Below, piece by piece: positions 59,845-64,000 of a stretch of DNA of 64,000 nucleotides. This DNA comes from Athripsodes cinereus (lineage: Eukaryota > Arthropoda > Insecta > Trichoptera > Leptoceridae): contig OX388316.1 in the NCBI GenBank assembly GCA_947579605.1, positions 16,247,290 to 16,311,289 of the forward strand, given 5' to 3'. Both the position numbers and the translations under genes were made by a program. Below the pieces are notes generated by a model. The model was not told where the DNA came from and searched no databases. It saw nothing but the letters and a program-made list of their open reading frames with translations. Position 1 is the first letter of the stretch. Each line of letters starts with the position of its first letter.

Positions 59845-61010
59845 CCAGTTTTTAGGCTACTGTGGCATGATTGACAAAACTCATCACAAAATATATAAAT
59901 GGATCTTCCATGTCTAATGTTAGGCATTCCTCGAGAATACCTCGAAAATCTGTGTAAAAATGTGAGCTGCAAATCGTACGATGAGCTAAAAAGGGTATAA
60001 GCAACATTCCAAAGACCACGAGGATTTAAACCAGGTGAAGAGAAACACCCAAAAAGCTTATTTTTTTTTTAAATATCTGCTTCAACAATGTCTCACTGAA
60101 CAAAAAATAGTAGCGTTAGAAATAAACCAAAATAAATACTTACATCATTATCATCTATAATTTGATTTAAAAAAAAATACATACCTAAATAAATAAAGTA
60201 AAGTAATACACAGACATTACAATGGTACAAATTTACATGATGAATAATCATAACAACTACATAGATGCAGTCGAGTAATATTATTTTATAGATATTACGT
60301 GAAATTGATCTGAACTACCAACAAACATAATACAGATGTGCTGGTACATGTAAAAAGGTATGTATATATTACAATGTAATAAAATTATCTCGCATAGATC
60401 ATATAATATAATAAATAATGCACAATGTGAAATAATATTCATACATACACACAGAAAAATATCTAGACGGTATGTTAAAATTGGTCTGTAAAAATTCCAT
60501 CACGATTCTAACACTTTGCATTGTATTTCAATTATTCAATTAGAGTAGGTACCTACATAATAAGCATCGGGTATTATTACATCTCATTATTATGTAAGAA
60601 CATACCGGCTTATAGAATTATTATTATTATTGTTACTCGTACTACATAAACGAAAAAAAAACAACACACATACTGCGTACAAAAGTGTAAAATAAAATTT
60701 GAGATAAATATTACAATTAATGATTAAAAACTTTTTTTACTGTGTCGTAGGCATTATTATAACGCCTGTTCTATTAAACTCTATTCATTTTAATTATTTT
60801 AAGTCGATTAATATCCTACACCATGATAGACCGTTTCTATGACAACGAAATAAGACTATTAGGAAAGTTTAGTGATGAGGTGACTCAATTGGTGCGCTGA
60901 ATGAAGAAGGCTCGTGCTTTCAAAAAGAAGACGAAAATATACTTAGAATACGAAATATTTGTATTAAAATATTGAATACTTATTTTCTCCTTTTTAAATT
61001 AATTTTGGAA
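59845..61010. other. AT-rich non-coding stretch
   Basis: TCCATGTCTAATGTTAGGCATT and CCTCGAGAATACCTCGAAAAT near 59910-59950 are slightly GC-richer but unassigned. The rest is AT-rich. Confidence 0.4.
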
Positions 61011-61014
61011 TACA

Positions 61015-61180
61015 AATATGTAAGAGATATACAAATATACAGGAGAGCATGCATGAGGAATTGTATGACAGTGACGGAAGCGAAAGATGTATGCAAAGAT
61101 AGAAGGAAGTGGCGCTCGATCCTTTCTGCCTACCCCGCGAGGGAAGCGGCGTGATGGTATGTATGTATGTATGTAATATG
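61015..61180 (+). pseudogene. Non-LTR retrotransposon ORF2 end and (GTAT)n tail, family A
   Basis: This is the best copy of family A. One plus frame gives ACMRNCMTVTEAKDVCKDRR, KWRSILSAYPAREAA and stop (TGA within GGCGTGATGG). D-R-x-K-W-R-S near the C terminus is the usual ending of a LINE ORF2. The stop is followed directly by GGTATGTATGTATGTATGTA. The 6.1, 35.5 and 40.1 kb copies are older. It is followed after about 15 bp by a complete SINE. Confidence 0.85.
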
Positions 61181-61190
61181 TAAGAAAATG

Positions 61191-61371
61191 AGTTCGTCGG
61201 TAGCCTGGAGGTAGAGTCTCGGCCTCCAGAACAAGGGGTCCGTGGTTCGATCCCAGGTGCCGGCAAACTCCCCTTTCACGGCACAAGCTTTTAGCTTAGT
61301 GTGTAAGGTGCATAAGGTTGTATTTGGGTTTATAACAAAACCCAGATATATCTTTAAAAAAAAAAAAAAAT
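61191..61371 (+). mobile_element. Complete tRNA-derived SINE, family S1
   Basis: The head has TAGCCTGGAGG (61201-61211, A box-like) and GGTTCGATCCC (61244-61254, B box) spaced as in a tRNA gene, ending CAGGTGCCGGC. The body has AAACTCCCCTTTCACGGCAC, AAGCTTTTAGCTTAGTGTG, AAGGTTGTATTTGGGTTTAT, AACAAAACCCAGATATATC, then A15. Three truncated relatives occur in this window. It inserted just behind a LINE (GTAT)n tail. Frames on the minus strand over it are artefacts. Confidence 0.93.
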
Positions 61372-61379
61372 TTTGATAC

Positions 61380-63895
61380 TACTAATCTTCTCTATGTTTT
61401 TGATAAAACATATACGTATTAATATGTCACTAAATAATGTACGAATTTATTAGACTGAAGTCAATTCGTCAGATCAGTTCTAACGGTACAGAATAAACAA
61501 GTCAAAATTTCATTAAGCTTGCGTAATAAGTTTTAGGAATCAAAACCTACAATTATAATCTATGAAACTATAATTGTTATTGGATACAAAGCCTATAATT
61601 CCAATTATACCGAAAGTCATACACAAGTAATTCAATAAAACAAATAAATAATAAAAATAATCGCGTCACTATCTAATATTAAGCTACAAAAAACTTATAC
61701 CATGACGTTACAGACTTTGAATAATCGTAAATTAATAATATTTTGTGAAGAATTCTGCAGGTATAATTAAAAAATTAAATGTAAATAGTTCAGAAGACAG
61801 TAACGATGTGAAGACATGTAAAATAATCGCCTTTAACTCAAGACCAAAGCAATTATGGATAACAAGTGTGTATACCTTATAAGATAATGTACTATCATCT
61901 TCTATCGCATCGTCTTGTCCAGTTATCAAACAACTTACGCGTGTCTTTCTTAGTCGATCTACAAACAACTTTTGCGTTCAGTATGTTCCTATAAGTCCAA
62001 TCCACTGAAACAAAGTTTTTTTCATATTTTGATCCACTCTAGATTAATCATTCCAAATTGATCACACTCACCGATAGCCAACCTATCAATTGTGTCAAAA
62101 AATTCATAACAAAGTTTTTTTCATTCAACTTTTTCTAAATATATTATTCGATTTATTTTGCAAAACTCCATATCAATCAATCAATAACAAATAGAATATG
62201 ATTTAAAGTTTTACTATTTACTTTATTATAGTGATCCAGTTTTCATCGAAACGTATCAATCGCGACAATCGAAACATAGGTTACTATTGTAAAGTAAACT
62301 GTAAAATTTAAGGTCATAATAACACTTTCTATCTCTATATCATTACGAATCTCCCACAAGTGCGATAGCAAGTATGGAGATAAAACACAATTATTATTGA
62401 CGAAAGCTATTTTCCGCAAAAAGTTAATATTATAATCGTGTCCGGCATATTTTTTACAATATATTTTTCAAATACGAATAAACCAAAAAAAAACCGAATA
62501 AAGTAACCCAGCTTTGAATAACAGAGGATTTAAAATTTTCGTGACTATCTTTGGGTACAAAATAATAAAATTAAAAGAGTAGAGTAATATTCTAAAAAAA
62601 CATATAATAAACAAAGTAACATGTTAAATGTTCGGGAAATTGTTCTGAAATACATACGCTATACGATATAAGTTATAATAAGAATAAATTTCAATCAACA
62701 TATCACGGTCATTCTACTGAAAGCTATAATTACGGTAAAGTTTAATTGAAGTTCAAAAGAATAAATAAGAAAACGTTGCTGAAAACAAGTGTATGTATGT
62801 AGAAGGCATCACATCATCTATAAGTGGCAATTATTTGAAAGATTTAGTTCACGGTCGATCTACTCACGAGATGCCATTGATTTATAATAATAACGAACTT
62901 ACAAAACACGTCAATAAAAATATTCTTATTTAAATAATAGTTGAACGGCATTTCAAAATAAATACAAACAAATCATTAAATTATTAAATAAAAATAAACG
63001 TACTAGGTACCGTACAAAACATTTATTTACTTTGTTATTATTTTTAGTATTATTGTTGAACGCTGACATTTGCCAATACATTGATTTAACATTTATTATC
63101 TGGTCATGTCAAAATGTTGATGTTTGTGCAATTATCCATTTTAAATATTCAAACAATAAATATGGACTGCAGATTATATTAATAAATTACTAACCATATT
63201 TATCAGATGATTACATTATATTATTACTGGTACTTTTTTACACAAAAAAATAATATACCATAACTCTCTGTAATAAAATAGAAGCCTTAGATATAAAATC
63301 GTTAATCAATCCTTAGAAGACGACGCATAACCTTCAATCAAATAATCAAGAGAAGTGATAATTTAAAAAATATACTGTTGAATCAAATGCAACAATGATA
63401 AACGTGAATAGACTTTGATTAGGTATATTGATTGCATGATGTGCTTTTCCATACTAATTAAAGCAAGGACGATGGATAGTCATCAGATATAATCCTTTAA
63501 AAGTGAAATTTTAAAGTAGGATTTCGCTTTTATGAATTAATTTTACAACAATCTAAACTACAAAAGATTTTTCTATAGAAAGTATCTTCTCAAACGGGTT
63601 GTTCGATCAGTAGGTAGTATATTAAGTAACTACTGGATATTTTTAAACAAGATCCCAGGATCATCCCGGTTATTTACTTAGACAGTGTGGTAGATATGAA
63701 GATGGAGTTAACATTATTTTAATTTTATTGACACATCTACAGATTTTATACGAATAAAATATGCTAACAATATAAAAATGCACTAATCCAAATGCACATG
63801 CGTTTTTAATTATACATATGCAGCTAAAAAGAAAGTTAATACAATAGTAATTAACGAAAATCAAGACTTAAGAGAAGGAAAAATTAAAAAGGGCA
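61380..63895. other. AT-rich non-coding stretch
   Basis: It is mostly featureless AT-rich DNA. CGAATCTCCCACAAGTGCGATAGCAAGTA (read in parts at 62347-62375) may be a worn family B fragment on the minus strand. Nothing else was recognised. Confidence 0.4.
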
Positions 63896-63899
63896 TGTA

Positions 63900-64000
63900 G
63901 ATCATATAAAGCTTAGAAAAGACAAAGACTGGACGGAACTTGAACCCTCAACCTTTCCATGGCACTACCAAATAAGATGACGTTGTATTTTCTAAGCCTA
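63900..64000 (-). mobile_element. tRNA-like SINE head, cut by the window end
   Basis: On the minus strand TTGGTAGTGCCATGGAAAGG, TTGAGGGTTCAAGTTCCGTC has a T-arm-like GGTTCAAGTTCC (63946-63935) behind a D-arm-like GGTAGTGCC. The spacing is shorter than in a tRNA and no cloverleaf can be drawn. A SINE head is likelier than a tRNA gene. The rest lies beyond the window. Confidence 0.35.

Noticed and set aside
61201..61271. Possible tRNA gene with A and B boxes
   Set aside because: No full cloverleaf; it continues into a SINE body with poly(A) and has truncated relatives in the window.
1..64000. CRISPR arrays, bacterial operons, rRNA genes
   Set aside because: The tandem repeats have no spacers, the DNA is eukaryotic in character and no rRNA-like conserved block was seen.

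Overview
This 64 kb window looks like non-coding DNA from an insect, most probably a moth or butterfly (Lepidoptera). It is strongly AT-rich on both strands. It is studded with the GTAGGTACCTAC-type palindromic word common in lepidopteran intergenic DNA, with (AAAT)n, (CATA)n and (TAC)n tails, and with fragments of retroelements of lepidopteran type. I find no complete host protein-coding gene, rRNA or genuine tRNA. The window reads as intron or intergenic space made of decayed and young transposable elements in an AT-rich background. The species is not determined, and repeat families are named only to the level the sequence supports.

Layout. 1-10 kb: three tandem arrays (98 bp unit at 1141-1790, 66 bp unit at 2935-3113, 36 bp unit at 9551-9910) among dispersed retroelement 3' ends. 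10-13 kb: remnants of two LINEs (10.2 kb plus strand, 12.1-12.8 kb minus strand) and a dispersed repeat with a (TAG)n tail. 14-20 kb: a GC-rich patch at 14.7 kb, a 256 bp foldback MITE-like palindrome at 16.65-16.90 kb, an inverted pair of (TAG)n-tailed repeats at 18.1-18.6 kb and an unrecognised GC-richer segment at 19.4-20.06 kb. 21-27 kb: a 5'-truncated LINE with RNase H and zinc-knuckle remnants flanked by a 12 bp target-site duplication (21.86-22.56 kb), several retroelement 3' ends and a hairpin module at 25.0-25.35 kb. 28-35 kb: a hammerhead-like motif at 28.1 kb and LINE fragments at 29.4, 32.4, 33.5 and 33.9 kb. 35-41 kb: a hAT transposon (36099-36944) with 8 bp TSD and the end of its transposase gene, a full tRNA-derived SINE (37839-38101) and a possible orphan exon at 37.5 kb. 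44-48 kb: a nearly perfect 240 bp palindrome (47555-47794) with a hammerhead-ribozyme-like core in each arm. 52-57 kb: a perfect 22 bp stem hairpin, a second hAT element (52801-54257) with an exact 8 bp TSD, and a LINE reverse-transcriptase end at 56.4 kb. 59-64 kb: LINE tails, a complete tRNA-derived SINE (61191-61371) and a tRNA-like fragment at the window edge.

No operon or pathway is present. The elements relate to each other as families: four copies of one LINE 3' end, one intact and three 5'-truncated copies of one SINE, about eight copies of a (TAG)n-tailed repeat, and three copies of an (AAAT)n-tailed LINE. The most unusual feature is a small set of CTGATGA-hairpin-GAAA modules, one pair of them in a young palindrome. 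These resemble hammerhead ribozyme cores of the kind reported in Penelope-like retroelements and retrozymes; that link is my inference.
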